64,000 nt of DNA from a virus, in IMG/VR virus record IMGVR_UViG_3300021373_002342, positions 28,206-92,205 of that record; one strand, given 5' to 3'. Positions 47,790 through 56,932 of the stretch are shown here, piece by piece. Both the position numbers and the translations under genes were made by a program. The notes below the pieces were generated by a model, which was not told the origin of the DNA, made no database searches, and was given only the letters and a program-made list of their open reading frames with translations. Numbering within the stretch: the first letter of the stretch is position 1; every line of letters begins with the position of its first letter.

Positions 47790-48889
47790 AATGAAAATCC
47801 TTTCAGTGAGTCTTTACTGACATCTTGTTTAATGCCACCAATTACATAACTTTCTACTTCTGTTTCTTGAGGTGCAACCTGTAGTCCAGAACTAGATAGC
47901 CAATGTGTTGTCCACGGTAGCGGGTTAGTATTAACTGGAGCATCAAATATAGTATTCATGCCCAGTGCCTTTAGTCTACGATTAGCAATATACTCTACAT
48001 ATTGATGTAGTAGTGTATCATTTAGTCCAATCATTGAACCATCTTTAAATAGATAATTGGCCCAATCTTTTTCTTCAGCTACACATTCACGCCATAAGTC
48101 GTATACTTCTTCTTCACATTCTTTTGCAATCTTAACCATTTCAGGATCATCTTTACCTTGCGCCCAAAGTTTTAAAATATGAGTGCTTAGTGCAAGATGT
48201 TGTGCTTCGTCTCTAGCAATAAGGCTAATGATCTTAGCACTACCTTCCATTAGTTTTAATTCGCCAAATGCAAATGTACAAGCAAAAGAAACATAAAAAC
48301 GTAAACCTTCAAGAATATTTACCGTATGCATTGCTAGGTAGAGCTTCTTTTTGACTTCACGTAAGTCGCCTTCGCCACGATGAAAATAAGCATCTGCTGC
48401 TTCGTTGAATGCATCGTAATGTTTTGTTACTGACTCTGCACGAGCAATAATCTTCTCGTCGTCGAGTATTGTATCAAATACTTCACTTGGGTCTGCATAT
48501 ACATTTTTCATAATATGTGTATATGAACGACTATGAATTGTTTCAAAGAAGTCCCAAGTTACAATACAACCTTCGATTTCAGGTAATGATACATGTGGTA
48601 AAAAACTTAGGCATGGCCCACGTCCTTGAACACTATCTAATAGTGTTTGGTATTTTAAGTTTGATGTAAAAATATGCTTTTGCTCTGGACGGAAATTAGC
48701 ATAGTCTGCACGATCTTTCTGCAAACTTACTTCTTCTGGTCGCCAAAAGTAACCGAGCATAGTTTGGTTCAATTTGTCAAACACAGGAAATTTGAATGTG
48801 TCATATCTCTGTGTGTTTTGTTCTGCGCCGAAAAACATCGGCTGTTTGGTAAAATCTACCTTTTCTTTGTTGAATACTGTCTTTGACAT
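47786..48889 (-). CDS. nrdB: Ribonucleotide reductase class Ia, beta subunit
   Basis: 367 residues. Iron ligands are seen in 'WDFFETIHSRSYTHIM' and 'IARDEAQHLALSTH', and the radical Tyr lies in that region. The N-terminal 'FTKQPMFFGAEQNTQRYD' is of E. coli type. It holds the tyrosyl radical used by NrdA. Own promoter at 48913-48941. Confidence 0.95.
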   Translation of the reverse strand: MSKTVFNKEKVDFTKQPMFFGAEQNTQRYDTFKFPVFDKLNQTMLGYFWRPEEVSLQKDRADYANFRPEQKHIFTSNLKYQTLLDSVQGRGPCLSFLPHVSLPEIEGCIVTWDFFETIHSRSYTHIMKNVYADPSEVFDTILDDEKIIARAESVTKHYDAFNEAADAYFHRGEGDLREVKKKLYLAMHTVNILEGLRFYVSFACTFAFGELKLMEGSAKIISLIARDEAQHLALSTHILKLWAQGKDDPEMVKIAKECEEEVYDLWRECVAEEKDWANYLFKDGSMIGLNDTLLHQYVEYIANRRLKALGMNTIFDAPVNTNPLPWTTHWLSSSGLQVAPQETEVESYVIGGIKQDVSKDSLKGFSL

Positions 48890-48912
48890 TTTTTAATCCT
48901 TTTCTATGTTCA

Positions 48913-48941
48913 ATAATAATATAATTATATTGACTTGTCAA
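48913..48941 (-). promoter_or_regulatory. Sigma70-type promoter of nrdB
   Basis: TTGACA, 17 nt, TATTAT, just after the nrdA stop region. Confidence 0.68.
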
Positions 48942-48944
48942 CCA

Positions 48945-51245
48945 TTAAATTGCACAAGCCTCGCACTCTTCGCCTTCTTCAACTTCACTTGGTGCAAGCT
49001 CTGGCTGTGGCTGTTCATCTTCTAACTCGCTTGGATCTTCTTTATAATCATATGTATTCTGATAATAAGAAGTCTTCCAACCATATTTGTAAGTATTCAA
49101 CAAATCTTGAATCATCACACTCATAGGAACTTCATTGTTTTCAAAATGCGTTGGATTATAACTCCAGTTTCCGCTGATCGCTTGATCAAAGAACTTTTGC
49201 ATAACTGCAACAACATTAATGTATCCCTCGTTACTTGGCATCTCCCAAAGTAATGTGTAGTGATTCTTTAACGTTTGATACTGTGGAACAATCTGCTTAA
49301 GAGGTCCTTTCTTTGACTTCTTAACGGACAAGTATCCTCTAGGTGGCTCAATGCCGTTTGTTGCATTCGACACAACGGAACTGCTTTCTGATGGCATCTG
49401 TGCGGACAAAGTTGAGTGCCGTAGTCCATATTCTTTAATGTCATTTCGAAGACTATCCCAATCATAATTTAATTTATGTGGTACTAAATTATCCACGTCC
49501 TTTTTGTAAGTATCAATCGGTAGAATACCGTCACTGTATTTAGTGCGGCTAAAATAATCACATGCACCTCTTTCCTGCGCTAATTTGTTACTGGCTTTTA
49601 GCAAGTAGTACTGAAATGCTTCAGTTAAATCGTGTACAATCTTCCAAGCTTCTGGCTCACTATACTGAACCTTCTGCTTAGCCAGATAGTGGGCTAGGCC
49701 AATATACCCTACACCTAACGAGCGCCTTGCTTTAGTGCTTATCTCTGCTGCCTTAATTGGATAACGTTGATAGTCAATAATTTCTTCTAAGGCACGAACA
49801 GCAAGATCGCATAGTTCTTCTAAATCGTTTAAGTCTTTAATCACACCAACATTAATTGCACTTAAAATACATAAAGCAATCTCGCCTTCTTCGTCATCAA
49901 TATGCTGTAAAGGTTTTGTAGGCAATGTGATTTCTTGGCAAAGATTGCTCATGTAAACTGTGTCTTTGAATGAACTGTGAGTGTTGCAATGATCAACGTT
50001 CATAATGTAAATACGTCCTGTTTCTGCACGTTCTTTGATTAGTGCAGAGAACAATTCCATAGCATCAATTTTCTTTTTCTTAATGCTTGTTTTACGCTCA
50101 TACATTTCGTACATTTCTTTAAATGCATCTGGATCTCCAAAGTATGCTTCGTATAGTCCAGGGACATCATGTGGCGAGAAAAGAGTTATTTCTTGACCAG
50201 ATAATAATCTTTCATACATTGTTTTGTTGAGCTGTATGCTATAGTCTAATTTACGTACTCGATTGTCTTCTGTACCTTTGTTATTTTTAAGTACAAGAAT
50301 ATCTTCAATCTCTTGATGCCAAAACGGAAAGTGTGTTGTAGCACTTCCGCCACGTACACCATTTTGTGTACAACATCTTACAGTAGATTCAAACTTCTTT
50401 AAGAAAGGAATGATACCAGTATGCGCCACTTCGCCACCGCGTATCTTCGAATTGACGCCACGTATTCTGCCAGCATTAATCCCAATACCTGCACGTTGTG
50501 CAGTATAGCGGCCAATAGCCATATCGCTACTGAAGATGCTATCAAGAGTATCATCACTGTCAACCAAAACACAACTAGCAAACTGACGTACAGGAGTTCT
50601 AACCCCTGCCATGACTGGGGTTGGAATGTTGACTTTAAAAAGTGAGGTCGCATCGTAGTATCTCCTTACGTAGTGCATACGTGTTTCTTTAGGATAGTTA
50701 GCAAATAGTGTTGCCGCAATCATCATATACATATACTGCGGTGTTTCAAAAATCTCGCCTGAGCTTCTATCTTGTACTAGATACTTATCAACTACTTGAC
50801 GCATACCTGCATAGGTAAAGTTTTCATCACGCTTGTGGTGAATGTAACTATCAAGTCTTTCAATTTCTTCGTCTGAATACAAATCAAGAATAGCAGGATC
50901 ATATACTTTACGATCAATATTTGCTTTAATAATGTCAATAAACGGTACAGCGTCATATTCGCCAAATACTTCCTTGTACAAGTTATATGTTAATAGGCGA
51001 GCAGCAGCAAATTGATAGTTTGGATTTTCTAAACTAATTAAATCGTTAGCACTTCTTACTAATATTTCTTGAATTTCTTTTGTACTCATACCATCGTAAA
51101 ACTGTAAATTAGCATTCATTTCGATTTGACTACTACTAACTCCTGCTAAACCTTCACAAGCAAATTCTACTACCTTGTGTATTTTGTTAATGTTAATTGA
51201 TTCTGTAGCGCCATTTCGCTTTACGATGTGAATACCGTTTGACAT
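48945..51245 (-). CDS. nrdA: Ribonucleotide reductase class Ia, alpha subunit
   Basis: 766 residues, full length. N-terminal ATP-cone 'VKRNGATESININKIHKVVE', the substrate site 'NLCQEITLPTKPL', and the C-terminal 'CEACAI' redox pair that interacts with glutaredoxin. Reduces ribonucleotides to deoxyribonucleotides. The retained ATP cone suggests normal dATP feedback control. Confidence 0.96.
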   Translation of the reverse strand: MSNGIHIVKRNGATESININKIHKVVEFACEGLAGVSSSQIEMNANLQFYDGMSTKEIQEILVRSANDLISLENPNYQFAAARLLTYNLYKEVFGEYDAVPFIDIIKANIDRKVYDPAILDLYSDEEIERLDSYIHHKRDENFTYAGMRQVVDKYLVQDRSSGEIFETPQYMYMMIAATLFANYPKETRMHYVRRYYDATSLFKVNIPTPVMAGVRTPVRQFASCVLVDSDDTLDSIFSSDMAIGRYTAQRAGIGINAGRIRGVNSKIRGGEVAHTGIIPFLKKFESTVRCCTQNGVRGGSATTHFPFWHQEIEDILVLKNNKGTEDNRVRKLDYSIQLNKTMYERLLSGQEITLFSPHDVPGLYEAYFGDPDAFKEMYEMYERKTSIKKKKIDAMELFSALIKERAETGRIYIMNVDHCNTHSSFKDTVYMSNLCQEITLPTKPLQHIDDEEGEIALCILSAINVGVIKDLNDLEELCDLAVRALEEIIDYQRYPIKAAEISTKARRSLGVGYIGLAHYLAKQKVQYSEPEAWKIVHDLTEAFQYYLLKASNKLAQERGACDYFSRTKYSDGILPIDTYKKDVDNLVPHKLNYDWDSLRNDIKEYGLRHSTLSAQMPSESSSVVSNATNGIEPPRGYLSVKKSKKGPLKQIVPQYQTLKNHYTLLWEMPSNEGYINVVAVMQKFFDQAISGNWSYNPTHFENNEVPMSVMIQDLLNTYKYGWKTSYYQNTYDYKEDPSELEDEQPQPELAPSEVEEGEECEACAI

Positions 51246-51280
51246 TCTTTGTTCTCCTAATTGTTCCGTTTATCTGATAT

Positions 51281-51709
51281 TTAGTTTAATGCTGGCATGC
51301 TATATTGCATTTGAGGCTGTAAATCTTTTGGGAAAGTTTGCCTAGTTATTCTTAATTGATTTTCGTAACCAATTACTACTTCGCCAACATTAAGAAGGTA
51401 GTAATGGTTGCTCTTCGCTCTATCTATAAAGATATGTATCTCAAATTTCTCTTGGGAAAAACGTTCAGTTAACTGCAAAGAGTATGCAATTCCTAACAAT
51501 TTTCCAAAGAGACAATAAGAGTTTTCCTTGATTAATTCCCAAGGATTGGGCCATGCAGATGGAGTGTAAGGATCAACAGACATATGTTCTGTTGGAACAG
51601 TTTCATATGTATCTATTGCTTCTTGGAACGGATCTTCTGCAGACTCTAAAACTTGTCTAAAGTCGTGCCAGATGCGTAGTCTTTCTTCATAAGTCTTATT
51701 AAAAAACAT
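51281..51709 (-). CDS. Conserved phage protein
   Basis: 142 residues; 'YLLNVGEVVIGYENQLRITRQ' beta region, soluble. Located between the RNR genes and a tail gene. Not recognised. Confidence 0.55.
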   Translation of the reverse strand: MFFNKTYEERLRIWHDFRQVLESAEDPFQEAIDTYETVPTEHMSVDPYTPSAWPNPWELIKENSYCLFGKLLGIAYSLQLTERFSQEKFEIHIFIDRAKSNHYYLLNVGEVVIGYENQLRITRQTFPKDLQPQMQYSMPALN

Positions 51710-51712
51710 AAT

Positions 51713-53314
51713 TTATGACTTTGAAGAAATTCTAAATGTTAGTGTTCCTTGATCTGATATGTTCTTACATTGTACTTGAGCAGTATATACTCCTTCTAGT
51801 TGTACTAGAAGTGCTTGAAACGATAGTGTCTCTTCGTATGTATCGTTGCCAGCAAAGTCATATTCATCTGAAAGTGTCACGCTGTTGTTCTCTCTATTAA
51901 TTATCACCGATAACTTTCCAGAACGTGTAAAGACATTTTGTGTTGACTGATAATGATATTCAATATCGTAGAATTTAGTTTCTTCAGCAGGTAGTCTAAA
52001 TAGACCGTTAAAGTTAATATCTGCTGCAACATCTACTGTCTCTGTATAACCATAGTCAACGAATCCAGGTCCTTCTACATCTGGTATGTAAGGGTCACTT
52101 ACAAAAAAGTTATTATCTATGCTTAAATTATATGTTCTATCAAAGTGATCGTCAAGAGAAATATTGCCTTTTTCACCAAATTTTATTATTGGCCATGCTG
52201 CACCTGATGCGTCTCCGCCATTGTTACCAACACTTACGCCAAACTTATTTTGGCTTGTCATGTTACGTGTGCCTTCTGATATAAAGATTGCATACTCGTC
52301 AATGTCTTCAAAATAACAACCTTTAATTGTATTGTCATATGGTGCTTTTTGTCCTGCTTGACGACTCACACCAAATTGTATTGCGCTTACTGCTCTATCA
52401 AATGTACAAAACTCTATATCATTATGATGTATTGAGTGATCTGACTTCATGCAAATTCCCAAGCCTACAAACTCACAATCGGTAATTCTATTAAATTGAG
52501 ATTGTACTGCATCGCTCTTGCTTCTAATAAGTAAACCAATATCACTTGCTGATCCTGTTAGTCTTGCACCGATAAACTTAACGTCATTTACTCTACAGTC
52601 TCTTGCGCTGTTCATTTGAAGTAGTACAGTGTTAGCAACTGTTGCTGTAGTTCTTAGAGTAAATCCTGATAAGTTAATGCCTCTTGACGATTCAGCGAAA
52701 GATAGTATTGGATCTTCAACCGGGTTAGTTGCAGCTACACTACCATTATAACCTGTGTCACTAGATATTGTGCTGAACATTATAAAGCCGCCGTCGCTTT
52801 CAAAAACTGTTTTGTCTCTACCTGCGCCTTGTAGTGTAACGTATGGAGGAATATATACTGTGCTAGTTAGTTTATAAACACCTGGTTCAACATGTAAAAC
52901 TACTCGGCTCTGTGGATTAGTATAATTTGTGGCATTAAGATATAATTCATAAAGAGCTTTTTGTAGTTGGTTAGTTACATCTGCACTATCACCTGTGCAA
53001 CCAAATGCTCTAACACTTACTCTGTCATTAAGACGTGCAGATAATGTTCTTTTTACTCTTGATAGTTCACCAGTTTCAATTTCATTTTCTCTATACTCGT
53101 AAGTTTCTGCAATGTCAAAAAAGTTATCATGTTCAGTAATAATTTTAGTATTACCTACTGCTGGTGCACCTTCAACTACTGCACCATTACCAATATAAAG
53201 TGATTGTGAATCAATAGCCCAACCTAGCTCTCCACTTGCAAGTTGTGGTAAGCCTGAGCCGCTATCTTCTCGTCCTCTTCGGACTTGAATTCTTGAAATT
53301 TGAATTACTGCCAC
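51713..53314 (-). CDS. Tail protein with right-handed beta-helix (pectate-lyase-like) domain
   Basis: 533 residues from GTG 53314 (AGGAG upstream). N-terminal 'IQVRRGREDSGSGLPQLASGELGWA' is the typical start of phage tail-fibre proteins. Middle 'VLHVEPGVYKLTSTVYIPPYVTLQGAG' begins a parallel beta-helix. Likely a receptor-binding or glycan-cleaving tail component. Confidence 0.8.
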   Translation of the reverse strand: MAVIQISRIQVRRGREDSGSGLPQLASGELGWAIDSQSLYIGNGAVVEGAPAVGNTKIITEHDNFFDIAETYEYRENEIETGELSRVKRTLSARLNDRVSVRAFGCTGDSADVTNQLQKALYELYLNATNYTNPQSRVVLHVEPGVYKLTSTVYIPPYVTLQGAGRDKTVFESDGGFIMFSTISSDTGYNGSVAATNPVEDPILSFAESSRGINLSGFTLRTTATVANTVLLQMNSARDCRVNDVKFIGARLTGSASDIGLLIRSKSDAVQSQFNRITDCEFVGLGICMKSDHSIHHNDIEFCTFDRAVSAIQFGVSRQAGQKAPYDNTIKGCYFEDIDEYAIFISEGTRNMTSQNKFGVSVGNNGGDASGAAWPIIKFGEKGNISLDDHFDRTYNLSIDNNFFVSDPYIPDVEGPGFVDYGYTETVDVAADINFNGLFRLPAEETKFYDIEYHYQSTQNVFTRSGKLSVIINRENNSVTLSDEYDFAGNDTYEETLSFQALLVQLEGVYTAQVQCKNISDQGTLTFRISSKS

Positions 53315-53339
53315 GTTATTCTCCTACGCATTTATAATG

Positions 53340-53347
53340 TATTTATG
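53340..53347 (-). promoter_or_regulatory. T4-late-like promoter box CATAAATA
   Basis: CATAAATA, with TATAAATG 10 nt further on, before the tail gene at 53314. Confidence 0.45.
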
Positions 53348-53354
53348 CGAAGAA

Positions 53355-53370
53355 AGGGGACAGTGCCCCC
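53355..53370 (-). terminator. Short GC-rich hairpin after the gene at 53376
   Basis: GGGG-GCACTGT-CCCC followed by TTTCTT; a weak terminator candidate. Confidence 0.45.
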
Positions 53371-53375
53371 TATTA

Positions 53376-53705
53376 TTACGTGTCTTTTAAAATTGACTTT
53401 CTTTGCTCGATGAGTTCTTGTATCTGTTTGTTGATTTCTGATACTTGGGTTTGAACTTTATCTCGTTCAACGGCTGTTTCAGTGAGTTTTCCTTCAATAC
53501 AAAGTTCTCTTTCAGCAAGTTGCATTGTTTCTTCAAACTCGCTTGCAAAAATGCCAGGATAAGCAAAACCTGTTTCAGTACACTCTAATTCAGCCAAATA
53601 CCAATCATCAGATGTACTATACTCAGGAACAGGTGGCTCGTAATTTCTTGCATCCCATAGACCGTCTAATACTACGGAAAATACAAGTGCTGTTAATGGT
53701 TCCAT
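53376..53705 (-). CDS. Hypothetical phage protein with C-terminal coiled coil
   Basis: 109 residues; acidic N-terminal half, then a helical coiled coil 'VQTQVSEINKQIQELIEQRK'. AAGGAGA ribosome site. Not recognised. Confidence 0.55.
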   Translation of the reverse strand: MEPLTALVFSVVLDGLWDARNYEPPVPEYSTSDDWYLAELECTETGFAYPGIFASEFEETMQLAERELCIEGKLTETAVERDKVQTQVSEINKQIQELIEQRKSILKDT

Positions 53706-53761
53706 AATTATCTCCTTATTAGGTCAGTACATGATACCACCGTAAGTCTACTGACAAAGGA

Positions 53762-53769
53762 TATTTATG
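53762..53769 (-). promoter_or_regulatory. T4-late-like promoter box CATAAATA
   Basis: CATAAATA 57 nt before the gene at 53705; it overlaps the stop of the nuclease gene. Confidence 0.45.
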
Positions 53770-54445
53770 CATGTTTTTCATAGTAGGTGTAAACGCGATT
53801 CCACCATTCTTGTTCCCATTCGGCAAACTCGTCTGGCCAAATATCAAACTGTTGATAAGTTAAGTCTCTAGAACACATAAACACATGTCCTTCACGTATA
53901 TTAGTACCGTGTACTTCGTTGTGTGCGATTGCGTAGGCAGTAAGTTGTAGGAAGTAATCATAAACCCATTCTTCTTTCTTAGGTTTATTTGACTGCTTGA
54001 AGTCCATAATACAAGGATTGCCTTTGTATTGTCCTACTAGGTCTGTTGTACCTGCATAGATGCCTGGAACATATAATGGAACTTCTGAACCCCATATTTC
54101 GTCTACATCACACATGGCTTTTTCTTTAATTTGTGTTGCCATCTTATGTGCTTGTTGTGCGTAAGGATTGCTGCCGGGTTGAGGCCATTCACCAAACTCA
54201 ATATAGTCCTCAAGATACTTGTGCATCCTTGTTCCTACACCTGCTGCTTCAGTAACAATTTCCTGTGCTTTCTGTTCTCCCACTCTTTTACGCCATGCAA
54301 TAAGATGTGTTTTATCTTTTGTTGCATCAAGGATTGTAGTAACACTTGCTACTGGGGGGCTTCCTGGTGCTGCATACCTACGTTTGCCATTTACTTCAAC
54401 TCTCTTCAATCGCTCATAGGTGTATCTTTCAGTAATTAAACTCAT
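53765..54445 (-). CDS. RecB/Cas4-like PD-(D/E)XK exonuclease
   Basis: 226 residues. 'GTRMHKYLEDYI' (His motif), 'YAGTTDLVGQYKGNPCIMDFKQSNK' with D...DxK, and 'YFLQLTAYAIAH' (QxxxY) form the RecB-type nuclease signature. Common in T4-like marine phages as a DNA exonuclease. Paired TGTTAACA repeats lie in its promoter. Confidence 0.82.
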   Translation of the reverse strand: MSLITERYTYERLKRVEVNGKRRYAAPGSPPVASVTTILDATKDKTHLIAWRKRVGEQKAQEIVTEAAGVGTRMHKYLEDYIEFGEWPQPGSNPYAQQAHKMATQIKEKAMCDVDEIWGSEVPLYVPGIYAGTTDLVGQYKGNPCIMDFKQSNKPKKEEWVYDYFLQLTAYAIAHNEVHGTNIREGHVFMCSRDLTYQQFDIWPDEFAEWEQEWWNRVYTYYEKHA

Positions 54446-54455
54446 AAGTTCTCCA

Positions 54456-54476
54456 ATGTTAACAACATGTTAACAT
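54456..54476. repeat. Two TGTTAACA palindromes one helical turn apart
   Basis: ATGTTAACA and ATGTTAACAT with centres about 11 bp apart, covering the -10 region of the nuclease promoter; operator-like. Confidence 0.5.
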
Positions 54477-54495
54477 CAAAAGTGTTGTTTGTCAA
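54467..54495 (-). promoter_or_regulatory. Sigma70-type promoter of the nuclease gene
   Basis: TTGACA, 17 nt, TAACAT; the -10 lies inside the second TGTTAACA palindrome. Confidence 0.6.
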
Positions 54496-54501
54496 GTTAA
54501 A

Positions 54502-54813
54502 TTAAAGGTCTGATAAGTCAGTTGCTCGTTTAGCCATATCGGTTACAGTTGTATCCGGAGCATCTGTTGCAGGTGATGCTATTTGATCCATTGCATCATC
54601 ATTAATTGTGATGCCGTCTGGATCAAACTTTACTAACTTTTGTAGTTGTGCAGTTGAATCGTATATTGTTTTGAATGATTCATAATTGAACTGAGGTATA
54701 CCGGCTTTTTCCATATACTCGTTCATTGTGTCCCAAGATACTTGAGAACCAGGTTTGATTGTTTTTAGGATTTGTAAGACAATGCCAGCATTGTCTAATG
54801 TTTCATTTAAGCC
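54502..54813 (-). CDS. C-terminal extension of the structural protein, reached by -1 frameshift
   Basis: About 103 residues in the -1 frame of the gene upstream: 'GLNETLDNAGIVLQILKTIK' to the stop at 54502. There is no good start codon until ATG 54726, far inside the conserved part. It reads on directly from ...RSKK if the ribosome slips at A AAA AAG (54812-54818), so the full protein would be about 345 residues. An assembly error in the A8 run is the alternative. Confidence 0.6.
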   Translation of the reverse strand, partial: GLNETLDNAGIVLQILKTIKPGSQVSWDTMNEYMEKAGIPQFNYESFKTIYDSTAQLQKLVKFDPDGITINDDAMDQIASPATDAPDTTVTDMAKRATDLSDL

Positions 54814-55544
54814 TTTTTTTTAGAACGCTCTACAGACTCACGTTTTTCACGGCCTGCTTCTTCTTCACCGCCAGCTGCTGCTGCATCTGTTGCGAACTCA
54901 TCGTCCATTGGCTCTTCTGCAGGTGCTTCCATGTCCATTTCGCCGTCAACTGTTGGCTCCATTGCTGGATCTTCTGCGCCCATTGCGTCCATTGGCTCAG
55001 CTTCGCCTGTAAGCATACCAACACCTTGTGTTAGTGTTTCGCGTGTTGTTTCCATTGTTGCATACATTGCTTCTAGTGCAGGCTTAACTGTATTAACAAA
55101 TGATTCAGATTGCTCTGAACCCATTTCATCGCGAATAGCATCTGCTAGTTCTAACATTGATTCTGTTTGCATTTCAGCAGTGTCTTCCATCCAACCAGTT
55201 ACACGGTCGACCATATCTTTTGCTGCCATTACTAATTCTGCTTTATCTTCTTCGCCTTCTACAATAACACTTTCTTCAATTGCTACATCAACATGATCAC
55301 GCTCAGAAAGCTCAGCATTTAAAACGTCAAGGAAGAGTTTTGATTTTTGATACTGTGCTGTGCTTGTTGAGTTGAAACTTTCAGTTGTTTCAACTTGGCT
55401 TAATTTAGTACGTAAGTTATTACGTGCTGTTTGTAGTTGATCGATAGTAAACGCTTCTAGGTTAATGCGTTGTCCGAACTTCTTAGCAAGGCTTTCGTTT
55501 AAGCTCTTCGCTGTTACTGGTTTTGAAATCTCTCTTATATTCAT
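54807..55544 (-). CDS. Conserved T4-like phage protein, probably head-assembly or structural
   Basis: 245 residues in the zero frame. N-terminus 'MNIREISKPVTAKSLNESLA', helical, then a very acidic Met/Glu/Ala-rich region and 'AGREKRESVERSK'. As I recall, relatives in marine T4-like phages run on past this point, supporting the frameshifted extension. A GATAAATA late box lies 38 nt upstream. The acidic composition suits a scaffold or core protein. Confidence 0.62.
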   Translation of the reverse strand: MNIREISKPVTAKSLNESLAKKFGQRINLEAFTIDQLQTARNNLRTKLSQVETTESFNSTSTAQYQKSKLFLDVLNAELSERDHVDVAIEESVIVEGEEDKAELVMAAKDMVDRVTGWMEDTAEMQTESMLELADAIRDEMGSEQSESFVNTVKPALEAMYATMETTRETLTQGVGMLTGEAEPMDAMGAEDPAMEPTVDGEMDMEAPAEEPMDDEFATDAAAAGGEEEAGREKRESVERSKKKA

Positions 55545-55581
55545 TTGTTACTCTTCCTAATTAGTAAATGTTTGTTATAGT

Positions 55582-55589
55582 TATTTATC
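55582..55589 (-). promoter_or_regulatory. T4-late-like promoter box GATAAATA
   Basis: GATAAATA 38 nt before the gene at 55544. Confidence 0.52.
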
Positions 55590-56012
55590 TCAAGATAAAA
55601 TTATTTGATCCAATTCTTCTTTTGCATCTTTTGTTGCATCAATGCTTATCTCAAAGCGGTTCTGTGCAGAAAGATACTTTATATTATCTTTTGTGACATC
55701 CATCGTGTGTTTATAAAATACACAATCATTGTAGTGTTTTGCTATAAAATGATCTAGTTCTATTATTCTATCTTGTTTAGTTCCTTCATCTGCTATGTTT
55801 TTAGCAAATGCCAATGCACTAGTTTTACAAAACATTTTAGCAAGTTGTACGTTTTCCTTTGAATCGTAGACTAACCAAGCATTGATCTTTTTGCTATGAC
55901 GCACTATAAGATGTTTTATTCTAATAGAGTTTCCTCTTACATGAGGAATTGAATAGTTCTCTATTTTAGAATTAACTATATCTTCTAGTACAGTTACTAC
56001 GTTTTTATTCAT
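55590..56012 (-). CDS. Hypothetical phage protein
   Basis: 140 residues from ATG 56012, which follows TTGGAGT; the longer frame from 56030 contains that site. Mixed alpha/beta, basic. Not recognised. Confidence 0.55.
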   Translation of the reverse strand: MNKNVVTVLEDIVNSKIENYSIPHVRGNSIRIKHLIVRHSKKINAWLVYDSKENVQLAKMFCKTSALAFAKNIADEGTKQDRIIELDHFIAKHYNDCVFYKHTMDVTKDNIKYLSAQNRFEISIDATKDAKEELDQIILS

Positions 56013-56073
56013 GGGGACTCCAACAAACATAATTATACTTAAACTATTTTTTATTAAGCTAGTGCAAATTAGA

Positions 56074-56313
56074 CTATTCGTCTACTTCTACACTATCACC
56101 TGGTTTAATTAATTTTGCTGGATCTTTTTTGTTGGGGTCTGGTTTCTTATTAAGTTGGACTTTACCCTGAGCATCTTTTGTTAATGCAGCAGGATTCTTT
56201 TTAAGGTCAACAACTGTTTTAGTTCCGTCACCGTGATCGATTTCAGCACTCTGACCAGGTTTCACCTGGCTAATTTTAGCAGGTTGCGCTTCTAAAATTT
56301 CTTTCATCTTCAT
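56074..56313 (-). CDS. Small hypothetical phage protein
   Basis: 79 residues starting 'MKMKEILEAQPAKI'. Two imperfect repeats of 'KPGxSxExD' (VKPGQSAEIDHGDGTK and IKPGDSVEVDE) suggest an internal duplication of a small beta motif. Unknown function; sits among structural-type genes. Confidence 0.55.
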   Translation of the reverse strand: MKMKEILEAQPAKISQVKPGQSAEIDHGDGTKTVVDLKKNPAALTKDAQGKVQLNKKPDPNKKDPAKLIKPGDSVEVDE

Positions 56314-56618
56314 ATTCTTTTTCCTTTAGACTTTTTCTTTTGTGTTCTATAACCAATATTAATATTGCTTAATCTCTTTGAATACGGATTTGCTCTCTTT
56401 GTCCTGCTGCTTTTTACTTTAATCGTAGGCGCTTTTGACCTTTTTGTTTTTGTTAATGTTCTTGACGCTTTTACATTACGTGGTGCATGACATGTTGCTG
56501 CCTTTGCAACAATACGGCCTTTGCGTTTACCACTAGTGCAACGATACTTACGAACAGTTTTGTTTCCTGAACGCCCAAAGATAGTAGTTACACCTTCTGT
56601 TATTTGTCGCAGTAACAT
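56310..56618 (-). CDS. Small very basic phage protein, paralogue of the next gene
   Basis: 102 residues, over 30 percent Lys and Arg. 'VRKYRCTSGKRKGRIVAKAATC' matches 'VRKFRCSGGKRHGRIVANISQC' of its neighbour. The paired Cys in C-x(5-9)-GRIVA-C may bind zinc. Begins 'MLLRQITEG', like other small head-region proteins here. Probably DNA-binding or packaged. Confidence 0.6.
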   Translation of the reverse strand: MLLRQITEGVTTIFGRSGNKTVRKYRCTSGKRKGRIVAKAATCHAPRNVKASRTLTKTKRSKAPTIKVKSSRTKRANPYSKRLSNINIGYRTQKKKSKGKRI

Positions 56619-56914
56619 TAAATTCTTCTACTTCTACCTGCTCGGTTTAATGCTGCTACTCTACGTGACGCTGCGTTTGTCCTTTTTGTTTTTCTAGCCT
56701 TACGTGTCATTTTAGCACCGAGTCTTGCTTTTGTCAATTTTAATTTGTTTCTCTTTTTTATGTCAGGTTTAGCAAAGCATTGTGATATGTTAGCAACAAT
56801 GCGGCCGTGACGTTTTCCGCCTGAGCATCTAAACTTACGGACAACTTTCTTGCCCTGTTTTGCCCAAGCCATTTTTGCTTCACCAAGAGGTTGTGTTAGT
56901 TCTCGTAATAACAT
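56618..56914 (-). CDS. Small very basic phage protein, paralogue of the previous gene
   Basis: 98 residues, same layout as its neighbour: 'MLLRELTQP' start, 'VRKFRCSGGKRHGRIVANISQC', then an Arg/Lys-rich tail. One-nt overlap between the two genes shows a tandem duplication. Confidence 0.6.
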   Translation of the reverse strand: MLLRELTQPLGEAKMAWAKQGKKVVRKFRCSGGKRHGRIVANISQCFAKPDIKKRNKLKLTKARLGAKMTRKARKTKRTNAASRRVAALNRAGRSRRI

Positions 56915-56932
56915 ATAGTTATTTAGCGAGAA

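Noticed and set aside
50555-50590. TTGACA-16-TAGCAT within nrdA
   Set aside because: Poor -10, wrong spacing and no gene start downstream.
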